A DNA stretch of 64,000 nucleotides, from assembly GCF_003473545.1 (NCBI RefSeq), contig NZ_QUCM01000001.1, positions 1-64,000 of the forward strand, given 5' to 3'. Position numbers and translations under genes: made by a program. This DNA comes from Clostridium sp. AM22-11AC (lineage in GTDB: Bacteria; Bacillota; Clostridia; Lachnospirales; Lachnospiraceae). This document shows, in pieces, positions 33,556-41,474 of the stretch. Under the pieces are notes generated by a model. The model saw only the letters and a list, made by a program, of their open reading frames with translations. It had not been told where the DNA came from and did not search any database. How positions within the stretch are numbered: position 1 is the first letter of the stretch; every line of letters starts with the position of its first letter.

Positions 33556-33674
33556 ACTCAGGTTTCCCGCGCTGACGCGCTCTACCGTCTGCTTACGCAG
33601 ACAATTCGTTCGTTAATGGTCCAAGAAAAACAAATGCCACCTGCGGTGTCGCTTGTTTTTCTTCTGGGACCATT
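33556..33674 (-). repeat. ~120-bp structured intergenic repeat, copy B
   Basis: On the minus strand it starts at the yiaK stop: TAATGGTCC then AGAAAAACAA, CACCGCAGGTG, TTGTTTTTCT and GGACCATTA form one long hairpin, followed by TCTGCGTAAGCAGA and GCGCGTCAGCGC hairpins. The T-rich 3' arm may terminate yiaK transcription. Confidence 0.78.
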
Positions 33675-34677
33675 ACATATTTAATACTTCTTCCCACTTC
33701 TCTTCGATTACCGGGATGCCTTCTTCTTTGTTCTGCTTGATGTTTAACAGTTCCAGTTCGCCTGGGTAGTAAACTTCTCCGCCTTCTTTTACAGGGATGG
33801 AACTCTTTACATCTGCTACGATGTTGTTTACGATCTCATCGGTCAGTTCTACGCTGTTGCCCTTGGTTGGGTCGATAGCGATCATGATCTGGGTCAGACC
33901 TACTTCATCGCCGAAGGTACCGATCTTCTGTACGGAGTTTCCGTTGGAAAGTACAGTTGCGATCAGGTCAAGAGCGATTGAGATACCGCTTCCTTTCCAG
34001 TAGCCCATTGGAAGTACACGCCAGGTCTTCTCGATCTCGCCTGGATCAGTGGTCAGGTTGCCGTTGGTATCGTAACCGCCTGGTACTGGCAGCTGCTGTC
34101 CCTTTAAGCGGCAGTCTTCCAGTTTTCCATAGGAGAACTGAGATACAGCACAGTCGATCACTACATGCTCGCCGTTGCTTCTTGGTACTGCAAAGATCAG
34201 TGGGTTGTTACCGATCTTACGGTCCATACCGCCCCATGCAGGCATATTCGGGCAGGTGTTGGACCAGCAGATACCGATGCAGCCCTGGTCTGCTGCCTGC
34301 CAGCCGTAGCTGCCGCCGCGCATCCAGTGGTTGTTATTTCCCAGTGCAACAATACCCATGCCAAATTCCTTTGCCAGCTCTACTGCACGGTCCATAGCCA
34401 GTTTTGCATTTAAAGGTCCGAAACCACGATGTCCGTCCCAACGCTCAAAAGCTCCAAATCCCATGATCTTCTCAGCTTTTACCTTTGGATCGATCTCGCC
34501 CTTCTTTAAGTACTCAACCACTCTTGGGAAACGGTTTAATCCGTGAGAATATACACCAGCCATGGAGTTCTGTGCAAACAGCTCTGCGGAAGCCTTTGCA
34601 TCCTTTGGCTCAAAACCATACTTTGTTAATACTCTCTCAAATTCGTTTACCATTACCTCATAAGGAACTCTCTTCAT
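33673..34677 (-). CDS. yiaK: 3-dehydro-L-gulonate 2-dehydrogenase (YiaK/DlgD-like)
   Basis: 334 residues, Ldh_2 (malate/L-lactate dehydrogenase type 2) family. GVYSHGLNRFPRVVEYLKKG, GIVALGNNNHWMRGGSYGWQAA, IGICWSNTCPNMPAWGG, IGNNPLIFAVP and LPMGYWKGSGISIALDLIATVLS closely follow E. coli YiaK as I recall it. It reduces 2,3-diketo-L-gulonate with NAD(P)H. A LacI-type operator (34726-34739) precedes it and is shared with the adjacent lacI-type gene. AAGGAG lies 9 bases before the ATG. Confidence 0.85.
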   Translation of the reverse strand: MKRVPYEVMVNEFERVLTKYGFEPKDAKASAELFAQNSMAGVYSHGLNRFPRVVEYLKKGEIDPKVKAEKIMGFGAFERWDGHRGFGPLNAKLAMDRAVELAKEFGMGIVALGNNNHWMRGGSYGWQAADQGCIGICWSNTCPNMPAWGGMDRKIGNNPLIFAVPRSNGEHVVIDCAVSQFSYGKLEDCRLKGQQLPVPGGYDTNGNLTTDPGEIEKTWRVLPMGYWKGSGISIALDLIATVLSNGNSVQKIGTFGDEVGLTQIMIAIDPTKGNSVELTDEIVNNIVADVKSSIPVKEGGEVYYPGELELLNIKQNKEEGIPVIEEKWEEVLNM

Positions 34678-34725
34678 GATCTCTTTCTCCTTTATCTTTT
34701 ATACTTTCTTTGAATTGCTTTTTTT

Positions 34726-34739
34726 CGCAATCGATTTCA
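34726..34739 (-). promoter_or_regulatory. LacI-type operator upstream of yiaK
   Basis: CGCAATCGATTTCA, centred on the palindrome AATCGATT. It matches TGCAATCGATTTCA at 35919-35932 upstream of the regulator gene except for the first base. Confidence 0.7.
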
Positions 34740-34748
34740 GTGTTGTTA

Positions 34749-34785
34749 AAAGAAAATGGTTCTTTTTGGAAGAACCTTTTCTTTT
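34749..34785 (-). terminator. terminator of the lacI-type gene
   Basis: AGAAAAGGTTCTT-N5-AAGAACCATTTTCT on the minus strand, then TTTTAAC. It separates the regulator from yiaK. Confidence 0.8.
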
Positions 34786-34837
34786 TTATACCAGGCATCT
34801 GTAAAAAGCTGTCAATGACTTTTGCTTTTTGCAAATG

Positions 34838-35851
34838 CTATGTGGTTTCTCTCTCTTTAATATCCGTCAGCAGCATCACTTTATGGGATACTTCTTTTTT
34901 ATCAAGAGCATCTAAGATCGCCCTTGAAGCATTCTGGCTGACTTCTACCAGTTTGTTGTCCAGACTGCTAAGCTTTGGTGTAACGATCTCGCCATACATG
35001 GTGTTGTCTATTCCCATGATCGCAAGATCCTGCGGAATACGCTTTCCCATTTTCTTTGCTGCTTCCAGGCCACCTACTGCCAACAGGTCTGTGGTATAGA
35101 TAATACCGTCTGTTTCAGGTCTTTCTGTAAGAATCTGTTCTGTAAGTTTTGCACCTGCCGCCCTCACATCACGGGGATTGGTAAATTCTTTATTTACCGC
35201 TGTATAGAACGGGATATCTTCTTTGGCGATCCCCTGTTCTAACATAGCTCTCAGGTAGCCTTTTTGCTTGTTCCGGTTAGATGGTGTATCGGAGTCAACT
35301 GCCATTACCAGATGTTTCTTTCCTTTCTTAAACATCAGTTCCGCACAGTCTTTCACGCCCCGCTCCTCGTCAATGAGGATGCCGTAAACATTTGGCAGAT
35401 CCAGATAACCGTTCACAATGGCTACCGGAACATCCGGAAGGTGCTCTTTAATGCTCTTCTTCACAGCTTCCGTCTCAAACATGGAACCCATAAGAATAGC
35501 ACCGTCTACCCGTCTCTGCTCCAGGATACGGATGTAATCCGCTTTTTTCTCATCCCTTCGTCCGGTACTCAGAGTAATACAGGTATAACCTAAGGCAGTC
35601 ATCTCCTGCTCGATCACATAAGCAGACTCTGTATGATGCTCGATCCGCAGATCCTCGATCAGGATACCGATGATCTTGGAAGACTGCATCACCAGGCCTC
35701 TGGCTGCTTCATTGGGAGTATAATGATTTTCATTTAATAATTTCTGTACCCTTTTGCGCGTCTGGGCATTGATCCCAGGCTTGTTGTTAATGACCCTGGA
35801 AACGGTACTTGCAGACACACCTGCCTGCTTTGCAATGTCGTATATCGTCAT
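34838..35851 (-). CDS. LacI family transcriptional regulator
   Basis: 337 residues. The N-terminal HTH TIYDIAKQAGVSASTVSRVINNKPGINAQTRKRVQKLL is canonical, with the hinge helix at NEAARGLV. The rest is a periplasmic-binding-like sensor domain (IGILIEDLRIEHHTESAYVIEQEM, DGAILMGSMFE, GIIYTTDLLAVGGLEAAKKMGKRIPQDLAIMGIDNT). It probably represses itself and yiaK through the two matching AATCGATT sites. Effector unknown, perhaps a sugar acid. Confidence 0.93.
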   Translation of the reverse strand: MTIYDIAKQAGVSASTVSRVINNKPGINAQTRKRVQKLLNENHYTPNEAARGLVMQSSKIIGILIEDLRIEHHTESAYVIEQEMTALGYTCITLSTGRRDEKKADYIRILEQRRVDGAILMGSMFETEAVKKSIKEHLPDVPVAIVNGYLDLPNVYGILIDEERGVKDCAELMFKKGKKHLVMAVDSDTPSNRNKQKGYLRAMLEQGIAKEDIPFYTAVNKEFTNPRDVRAAGAKLTEQILTERPETDGIIYTTDLLAVGGLEAAKKMGKRIPQDLAIMGIDNTMYGEIVTPKLSSLDNKLVEVSQNASRAILDALDKKEVSHKVMLLTDIKERETT

Positions 35852-35880
35852 ATTCCCTCTCCTGTTTCTCTGATGACTTC

Positions 35881-35932
35881 ATCATACGCCTTCTTATAGG
35901 GTTTTGTCAAGAGATTTTTGCAATCGATTTCA
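35881..35932 (-). promoter_or_regulatory. promoter and operator of the lacI-type gene
   Basis: TTGACA (35910-35905) and TATGAT (35886-35881) on the minus strand are 18 bases apart. TGCAATCGATTTCA (35919-35932), a full palindrome allowing C/A at the third position, lies just upstream of the -35. Confidence 0.75.
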
Positions 35933-35969
35933 ACATTTGTTGCAAATAATTGCAAAGCATTCTGTTTGC

Positions 35970-36989
35970 TTACTTTTTTGCTGCATTGATTGAAAAATCA
36001 GTACGCACCAGATCTTCATATGGCACCCGTTTTTTCAGTTCTCCGGACTCCTCTAAAATATTTTCTAAAAGTTCAAAGCTGTCTTTTTCAAAAATTGTAT
36101 CCTCTTTCCAGGTATCCTGTGATTTGTAGCGGTCTATAATAGCAGCAATTTTTTCCACCGGTGTATCTTTAAATTGAGGCTGGATGGTCTTTGCAATCTC
36201 CCATGCAGAATGGGAATTTACATAATCAAGCCCTTTCTGGATGGCATTGGTGAACTTCTGGATCAGCTGTGGATTTTTTTCCATATAGCTTTTCTTCGCA
36301 CAGTAAGCGGTATAAGGCACATAGCCGGAGTCGCGGCCTAAAGATGCTACCACTGTGCCACAGTTTTCCATTTCCAGTGTAGTTGCAAAAGGTTCAAATT
36401 CTACCGTATAATCTGCATCCCCGGAAGTAAATGCCGCAGCAGTCAATCCGAAACTGATGCTCTGGTCAATGGTAAGGTCTGTTTTAGGGTCAATGCCATG
36501 CTTCTTTAAGATATATTCAAATACCATCTGGGGCATACCGCCTGCTCTTCCGCCCAAAACTTTCTTTCCCTTCAGATCTTCCCATTTAAAATCCGGCTGG
36601 GCCGTTCTTCCCACCAGGAAATTACCTGCCCGCTGGGTCAGCTGTGCAAAGTTCACTGCCGGATCGTCCGCCCCTTCCTGACTTACATAAATACTTGCTT
36701 CCGATCCCATAAACCCGATCTGGGCATCACCGGAAATAAGGGCTGTCATTACCTTATCTGCGCCAGCTCCATTTACCAGAGTCAGATCGATCCCCTCTTC
36801 CTCAAAATAGCCAAGTTCAATGGCAGCGTATTGGGGGGCATAAAAAATGGAATGTGCAACTTCGTTAAGGGTCACTTTTTTCATTTTTCCGCCTGCAGTA
36901 CCATCCATTTTCCCACATCCTGCAAGACAGCCTGCCGCAAGTGCTCCTGTTAACAGGGCTGCTAAAAGCGCTTTATATCTTTTTTTCAT
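35970..36989 (-). CDS. orphan ABC substrate-binding lipoprotein, NMT1/SsuA-like
   Basis: 339 residues from ATG 36989 (AGGAGG 7 bases upstream); the longer frame lies in repeat DNA. Lipobox LAAGCLAGCGK, then VTLNEVAHSIFYAPQYAAIELGYFEEEGIDLTLVNGAGADKVMTALISGDAQIGFMG, the standard NMT1 opening, and LKGKKVLGGRAGGMPQMVFEYILKKHG. No permease or ATPase is adjacent; it could share the importer at 30.6-33.2 kb. The two binding proteins look related but are clearly diverged. Confidence 0.88.
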   Translation of the reverse strand: MKKRYKALLAALLTGALAAGCLAGCGKMDGTAGGKMKKVTLNEVAHSIFYAPQYAAIELGYFEEEGIDLTLVNGAGADKVMTALISGDAQIGFMGSEASIYVSQEGADDPAVNFAQLTQRAGNFLVGRTAQPDFKWEDLKGKKVLGGRAGGMPQMVFEYILKKHGIDPKTDLTIDQSISFGLTAAAFTSGDADYTVEFEPFATTLEMENCGTVVASLGRDSGYVPYTAYCAKKSYMEKNPQLIQKFTNAIQKGLDYVNSHSAWEIAKTIQPQFKDTPVEKIAAIIDRYKSQDTWKEDTIFEKDSFELLENILEESGELKKRVPYEDLVRTDFSINAAKK

Positions 36990-37070
36990 AAATATCCTCC
37001 TGCTTCCGAAAATACATCGAACACTATATGATATACGGAAAAGGAGAAAATAGTGAATAAAATAAATAAG

Positions 37071-37193
37071 AATGTGCCTTGGCACATTCTCGCGCCGAGC
37101 GCGGTCGCTTGCGACAAACTTCCTCATCGCGCGAGTGCGCATCGTTGGCAGGTCGTGCCTTTTTGTGTACTAGGGAGTTCCAACGGAATTTCC
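37071..37193 (-). repeat. composite intergenic repeat with three palindromes
   Basis: Contains AATGTGCCTTGGCACATT (37074-37091, perfect), a CGCGCCGAGCGCGG region, and a long hairpin GTACTAGG...TTCC-AAC-GGAA...CCTAGTAC (37166-37198 region). The first palindrome also occurs at 11522-11538. It lies between the TtcA-like gene's terminator and the orphan binding-protein gene. No gene or promoter is clear in it. Confidence 0.55.
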
Positions 37194-37201
37194 TAGTACA
37201 T

Positions 37202-37240
37202 AAAAAAAGACTCTATCCTTTTGGAACAGAGCCTCTCTTT
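37202..37240 (-). terminator. terminator of the rhodanese-TtcA gene
   Basis: AGGCTCTGT-N9-ATAGAGTCT on the minus strand (two mismatches), followed by seven T (37208-37202). Confidence 0.75.
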
Positions 37241-37259
37241 ACTAACTTAGTATTTTAAT

Positions 37260-38390
37260 TTATTTCTCATCATAATCATCTAAGAACCAGTGGCGTTCTC
37301 CATCTTTCTTGTAGCAGACCACAGTATCCAGATTTACATTTTCAACACTCTTGAAAATATTTCCTTCTACGAATGGGTTCTTTTTCTTCATTTCGCGGAT
37401 CAGTTCCTTGATCTCCACGCGCTTGGAACGGTTTTCTTCGTTGTTGCAGGTGGTGCAGGTGTCGGTAAACTTGCAGGCACACTGAATGAAATGAAGATGA
37501 TTGTAATCTCTCCATGCCTTGATATCATCTTCCCTTACCAGATACAGAGGACGGATCAGTTCCATGCTTTCAAAGTTGGTGCTGTGAAGCTTTGGCATCA
37601 TGGTCTGGACCTGGGCTCCGTAGAGCATGCCCATGAGGATGGTTTCGATAACATCATCATAATGATGTCCTAAAGCGATCTTGTTGCATCCTAATTCCTT
37701 TGCATAACTGTAAAGGTAACCCCGGCGCATTCTGGCGCAAAGGTAACAAGGGGATTTTTCTATGGTGTAGACTGCATCAAAGATGTCAGACTCAAAAATA
37801 TGGACCGGAATACCTAATTTTCTGGCATTTTCTTCGATCACATGGCGGTTGTCCGGACTGTATCCCGGGTCCATGACCAGAAATTCCACTTCAAACGGGA
37901 ACTTGTTGTGAAGCTTTAATTCCTGGAACAGCTTTGCCATAAGCATAGAGTCTTTTCCGCCGGAAATACAGACAGCTACTTTATCTCCTTCTTTTACCAG
38001 TTCATACTGTTTTACTGCTTTGGTAAACGGGGACCAGATGGTTTTGCGAAATTTTTTGCGGATGCTCTGCTCTACCTGATTTTTAATATCTTCGGCTTCC
38101 TGTCTGCGCATCTCTTCCCGCAACCATGCAATATAGCCGCCTTCCAGGCTGTAGGCACGGTAGCCTTCTGCTTCCAGTTCCTCTGCTGCTTCTATGCTGT
38201 TGGTTCCATGGGCACAGAACAGGATCACTTTTTTTGATTTTATGATCTGTGGATTACCCTGCAGATCTTCCTGTGAAATGTGGATGGCTCCCGGAATGGT
38301 TCCGTACTCAAAATCCCGGTCACTTCTCATATCGATCAACTGATAACTTCCCTCCGGAAGTTCATTCAGTTTTCCTACGTTTATTTCCAT
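37260..38390 (-). CDS. rhodanese-TtcA fusion protein (ATP-pyrophosphatase)
   Basis: 376 residues from ATG 38390. Residues ~5-95 are a rhodanese domain (YQLIDMRSDRDFEYGTIPGAIHI, VILFCAHGTNSIEAAEEL with the active Cys). Residues ~120-340 are a PP-loop TtcA/TilS-type ATPase (VAVCISGGKDSMLMAKLF, CYLCARMRRG, GHHYDDVIETILM, CKFTDTCTTCNNE). TtcA enzymes 2-thiolate cytidine in tRNA using an Fe-S cluster. The fused rhodanese would feed sulfur, or possibly selenium, directly. The open frame to 38492 spans the promoter, so it is not coding there. Confidence 0.82.
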   Translation of the reverse strand: MEINVGKLNELPEGSYQLIDMRSDRDFEYGTIPGAIHISQEDLQGNPQIIKSKKVILFCAHGTNSIEAAEELEAEGYRAYSLEGGYIAWLREEMRRQEAEDIKNQVEQSIRKKFRKTIWSPFTKAVKQYELVKEGDKVAVCISGGKDSMLMAKLFQELKLHNKFPFEVEFLVMDPGYSPDNRHVIEENARKLGIPVHIFESDIFDAVYTIEKSPCYLCARMRRGYLYSYAKELGCNKIALGHHYDDVIETILMGMLYGAQVQTMMPKLHSTNFESMELIRPLYLVREDDIKAWRDYNHLHFIQCACKFTDTCTTCNNEENRSKRVEIKELIREMKKKNPFVEGNIFKSVENVNLDTVVCYKKDGERHWFLDDYDEK

Positions 38391-38463
38391 GTTTATATAA
38401 CACCTTTCTGCTTTTGAAATGGTCACACAGGCTGTTACATGGCCTGCTTTTGTACTGGAAGTA

Positions 38464-38492
38464 AATATAACACGAAATTTCTTTTGCTTCAA
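38464..38492 (-). promoter_or_regulatory. promoter of the rhodanese-TtcA gene
   Basis: TTGAAG (38492-38487) and TATATT (38469-38464) on the minus strand, 17 bases apart. Confidence 0.75.
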
Positions 38493-38552
38493 GTGTGTTA
38501 CATTTTTATATAAAAAGACGGGTGGCTTCTGTTTGTGAGCTGCAGGGTAAGC

Positions 38553-38587
38553 AAAGGCCGCCGTACCACAAATGGCCGGCGGTCTTT
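38553..38587 (-). terminator. terminator of the collagen-like gene
   Basis: AAAGACCGCCG on the minus strand (38587 downward) pairs with CGGCGGCCTTT (to 38553) around a 13-nt loop. The T-run is short. Confidence 0.6.
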
Positions 38588-38597
38588 GAAATTACGT

Positions 38598-39203
38598 TTA
38601 TTCGGTTTCAAGCAGTCCTGCTTCCCGCAGGCTGTTAAGAAGGAGATTGAACTGGGTTACAATGTCTTCTGTGCTGGTGGCATCGTCAACAGCTGCTGCC
38701 GGTGTGACGGTTCCCGCCGGACCAGCCGGGCCCTGAGGACCGGTCTCGCCCCTTGGACCTTCTGGGCCCTGGGGGCCTTGTGGGCCGGTTGCTCCCTGTG
38801 GACCTGTTGCTCCCATCTCACCCTGTGGTCCCTGAGGCCCAGTTGCTCCCGTTTCACCTATCGGACCCTGTGGCCCCTGCGGTCCTGTAGCTCCTGTCTC
38901 TCCTGCCGGCCCTTGGGGACCGGTCTCCCCGGTGGCTCCTGTCTCACCCTGGGGCCCCGGGTATCCGGGAAATCCCTGTGGTCCCCGTGGTCCTGGAGGT
39001 CCCATTGGACCAGGTCTGCCTGTGCAACCACAGCCTGGTCTCCATGGATCCGGTCTCCATCCGCCTGGCCCACAACCATCCGGACCGCCATTTCCGGGGA
39101 TTCCGCTGCACGGTCCACAGTTTCCGCCTCTGCCCCCATCCGGTCCACAACAGCCGGGACGTCTTCCAAATTCATTCCTTCCGTCAAGATCATCAAAACA
39201 CAT
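38598..39203 (-). CDS. collagen-like Gly-X-Y repeat protein, probable spore surface protein
   Basis: 201 residues from ATG 39203 (AAAGGAG 7 bases upstream). A Cys/Gly/Pro-rich head (residues ~15-60) leads into about 35 Gly-X-Y triplets (~60-160) dominated by [12 protein letters not shown] and GPAGPA. A non-repeat tail [31 protein letters not shown] follows, resembling the trimerising C-termini of clostridial BclA-like proteins. It probably forms a triple helix. A CATATTCTA element upstream suggests late sporulation control, so an exosporium or coat location is inferred. Confidence 0.82.
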   Translation of the reverse strand: MCFDDLDGRNEFGRRPGCCGPDGGRGGNCGPCSGIPGNGGPDGCGPGGWRPDPWRPGCGCTGRPGPMGPPGPRGPQGFPGYPGPQGETGATGETGPQGPAGETGATGPQGPQGPIGETGATGPQGPQGEMGATGPQGATGPQGPQGPEGPRGETGPQGPAGPAGTVTPAAAVDDATSTEDIVTQFNLLLNSLREAGLLETE

Positions 39204-39282
39204 ATTCAGGCTCCTTTCCAATTCCATTTTCATCCATCTTCCGTCTCTGTAAAAACAGACGCTTTATTTTCTTTTGTTACTA

Positions 39283-39310
39283 TAGAATATGTACAAGGAG
39301 TCTTTTTTGT
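39283..39310 (-). promoter_or_regulatory. sigma-K/E-like promoter of the collagen-like gene
   Basis: On the minus strand AC (39310-39309), 17 bases, then CATATTCTA (39291-39283), fitting the AC-N16/17-CATANNNTA pattern of sigma-K promoters. No good sigma-A pair is present. Confidence 0.45.
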
Positions 39311-39355
39311 GTCCATCTTAGCAAAGCAGCCTTTTCCAGTGATCTACGATCCGGT

Positions 39356-40501
39356 CTATAACATCTCTATAAATGCTGCAATACGTGTTTCGATCTGTCC
39401 GCTGTCTGCTGTAGAATAGTCAGTTTCCAGTTTCATGTAAGGAATACCCATTTCTTCAGCCATACGGCCCATTTTAAATGCCTCCACATTAAAGGTATGG
39501 CAGGCCTGAAGAACGATCTCCACTACTCCGTCTACCTGATAATCCCTGATCATCTGGGCAGTATTTTCCAAACGTCCGTTGTTAGAAGTCATAACAGAAC
39601 AGTTGATGGACAGATAGCGGTCTGAAATCGCTCTGAGAATATCCGGCGCGTTTTCATCTACCAGCAGACGGTTGGTACGTTCACCGGAACAATCATCCAG
39701 ACTGACGATCACGCCACCATTATTTTCGATCACACTTCCCACCTTCTGGATCACGCCACCGGTCGGACATCCGGTAAGCAGTATCCTTTTTGCAGAAGCT
39801 GGTACCGGGCGTTTTCCTTCTTCGTAAGCCTTTTTCGCCTCTGTTACCCGTTTACGGATATTATCGATCTGCTGATAAACATCAAAAGTAAAGGTTCCCT
39901 GCTGAAGGGCGATCATCATTTCCGTTCCCTTCATGGCTGGCGGTACCAGTTTCTGCAGATGATACATATCTAACTGTGCTTTTCGCAGTTCGTTGCGCAC
40001 ATGGGCTGCTTTTCGCAGACCTTCTTCTGTAATGGTACAGTTAAATTTCTCTTCCAGTTTCTCTTTTAACAGTTTTACTTCTTCATACCAGATATCTTTC
40101 GCATAAGGACGCTCCTGGCTCTGTGGAAGATGAAGTACATACGTTTCTTTGATCTCATTTAACAGCTCGTACATCTTCTTTTTACCATCACAGGTTGTCT
40201 CTCCGATGATAATATCCGAAAAATAGGTATAAGGACATTTTTCAGAATATGCAAAACCATAGGTACTCTTGATCAGCGGACATAAATTCTTTGGAAGGAC
40301 TTTTTCCGCATCCGGTATGGTCTCACTGCTGGTTCCGCAAAGTCCTACCGTTGCAACACCTGCTGCATCTAACAGTTCCTGTGGTGTATAGGAACAAAGG
40401 CAGCCAGCCAGTTTTCCCCCATTGTCTTTAAATTCTTTGGCTCTTATAAATCCCTGTTTTCTTGCGTCTACAAACTCATCAAATGTCTTTGGCAGATCCA
40501 T
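39356..40501 (-). CDS. double-cubane-cluster reductase (2-hydroxyacyl-CoA dehydratase D-like)
   Basis: 381 residues. [79 protein letters not shown] and [34 protein letters not shown] place it in the HgdB/FldC superfamily, in the single-subunit branch called double-cubane-cluster protein. Such proteins carry an [8Fe-9S] cluster and reduce small molecules at very low potential; the natural substrate is unknown. The activase gene lies 72 bases upstream on the same strand. Confidence 0.85.
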   Translation of the reverse strand: MDLPKTFDEFVDARKQGFIRAKEFKDNGGKLAGCLCSYTPQELLDAAGVATVGLCGTSSETIPDAEKVLPKNLCPLIKSTYGFAYSEKCPYTYFSDIIIGETTCDGKKKMYELLNEIKETYVLHLPQSQERPYAKDIWYEEVKLLKEKLEEKFNCTITEEGLRKAAHVRNELRKAQLDMYHLQKLVPPAMKGTEMMIALQQGTFTFDVYQQIDNIRKRVTEAKKAYEEGKRPVPASAKRILLTGCPTGGVIQKVGSVIENNGGVIVSLDDCSGERTNRLLVDENAPDILRAISDRYLSINCSVMTSNNGRLENTAQMIRDYQVDGVVEIVLQACHTFNVEAFKMGRMAEEMGIPYMKLETDYSTADSGQIETRIAAFIEML

Positions 40502-40573
40502 ATTATAATTGCTCCTGATATTTATGATGTTCTCTCAAAATCTCTCTGTGATTGATCCTCTGAAAAGATTTTT

Positions 40574-41323
40574 TTATTCCCCTGACAACAACGCCGCCCC
40601 GATTGCTCCTGCATATCTTGCTAAAGGCATACTTTCCACAGGTGCATTTAACGCATGGCTTAAACGGCTGATCACATATTCATCTTCACAAAGTCCACCA
40701 GTAAGAAAATAGTGATTTCCTCCTAACTGCGAGATAAGCTGTGCCACTTTTACAGCTACTGACTCCACCACACCATAGGCAATATCTTCCCTGGAAGTTC
40801 CCTTTCCAATAAGGCTGATCACCTCGGACTCCGCAAACACCGTACACATAGAGCTGATAGTTACATCTTTGCCCTGTGAAGCCAATTCTGACAGTTCCTT
40901 CTGCGTCAGTCCCAGCCGGTTGGTCATGACTTCCAGGAATTTCCCGGTTCCTGCAGAACATTTATCATTCATAACAAATTTCATCACACGGCCGCTTTTT
41001 AATACGATCCCTTTTGTATCCTGACCACCGATATCAATAACGACTCCGTCCTTACCAAACAGCTTCCAGGCGCCTTTTCCGTGGCAGGTGATCTCTGTTA
41101 TCACTTTATCTGCATAAGGCACAGATACTCGTCCATAACCGGTGGCTCCGTACCGGGTGCCTTCCCCTGCTACCTGTTCTTTTTCCAGCCACTCATAGAT
41201 CTCATCTGCAGTTTTCCTGCTGGAAAATCCTGTTGCCATCTCCATGGTCTTCCATATTTCTCCATCCCGCAGCACCACGGTTTTTGCCGCACTGGAACCT
41301 ATATCGATCCCCACCTGATACAT
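40574..41323 (-). CDS. ATP-dependent activase of the double-cubane reductase
   Basis: 249 residues. YQVGIDIGSSAAKTVVLRDG (phosphate 1), GVVIDIGGQDTKGI (phosphate 2), KFVMNDKCSAGTGKFLEVM with the cluster-binding Cys, CTVFAESEVISLIGKG with the second Cys, and FLTGGLCEDEYV define the HgdC/BadF family. A homodimer with one 4Fe-4S cluster uses ATP to push electrons to the partner reductase. It is first in the operon, divergent from a LysR-type gene. Confidence 0.9.
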   Translation of the reverse strand: MYQVGIDIGSSAAKTVVLRDGEIWKTMEMATGFSSRKTADEIYEWLEKEQVAGEGTRYGATGYGRVSVPYADKVITEITCHGKGAWKLFGKDGVVIDIGGQDTKGIVLKSGRVMKFVMNDKCSAGTGKFLEVMTNRLGLTQKELSELASQGKDVTISSMCTVFAESEVISLIGKGTSREDIAYGVVESVAVKVAQLISQLGGNHYFLTGGLCEDEYVISRLSHALNAPVESMPLARYAGAIGAALLSGE

Positions 41324-41375
41324 GTCACTTCACCCCTTAAATCTCTTTGTTTTCATTTTAACATTAATTTTTCTC

Positions 41376-41443
41376 AATATCTAATCAGATATTGGATGAT
41401 TTTGTGGGTATTTATAGGTTTTATCTATAAATTATGCTATAAT
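41376..41443. promoter_or_regulatory. divergent regulatory region with two LysR-type dyads
   Basis: AATATCT-AATC-AGATATT (41376-41393, perfect arms) and TTTATAG-N7-CTATAAA (41411-41431, perfect arms) lie between the activase and lysR genes. The first contains a T-N11-A core. TATAAT (41438-41443) serves lysR with a poor -35, and TAAAAT on the minus strand near 41360 serves the activase. This suits a LysR regulator acting on both. Confidence 0.65.
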
Positions 41444-41474
41444 GTAATGAGTGAAGAAAAAAGGAGTCACACCC

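Noticed and set aside
38535..39419. Long plus-strand ORF across the collagen-like gene
   Set aside because: It is the antisense of the periodic GC-rich Gly-X-Y codons; it has no ribosome site and the opposite strand has clear repeats, start and promoter.
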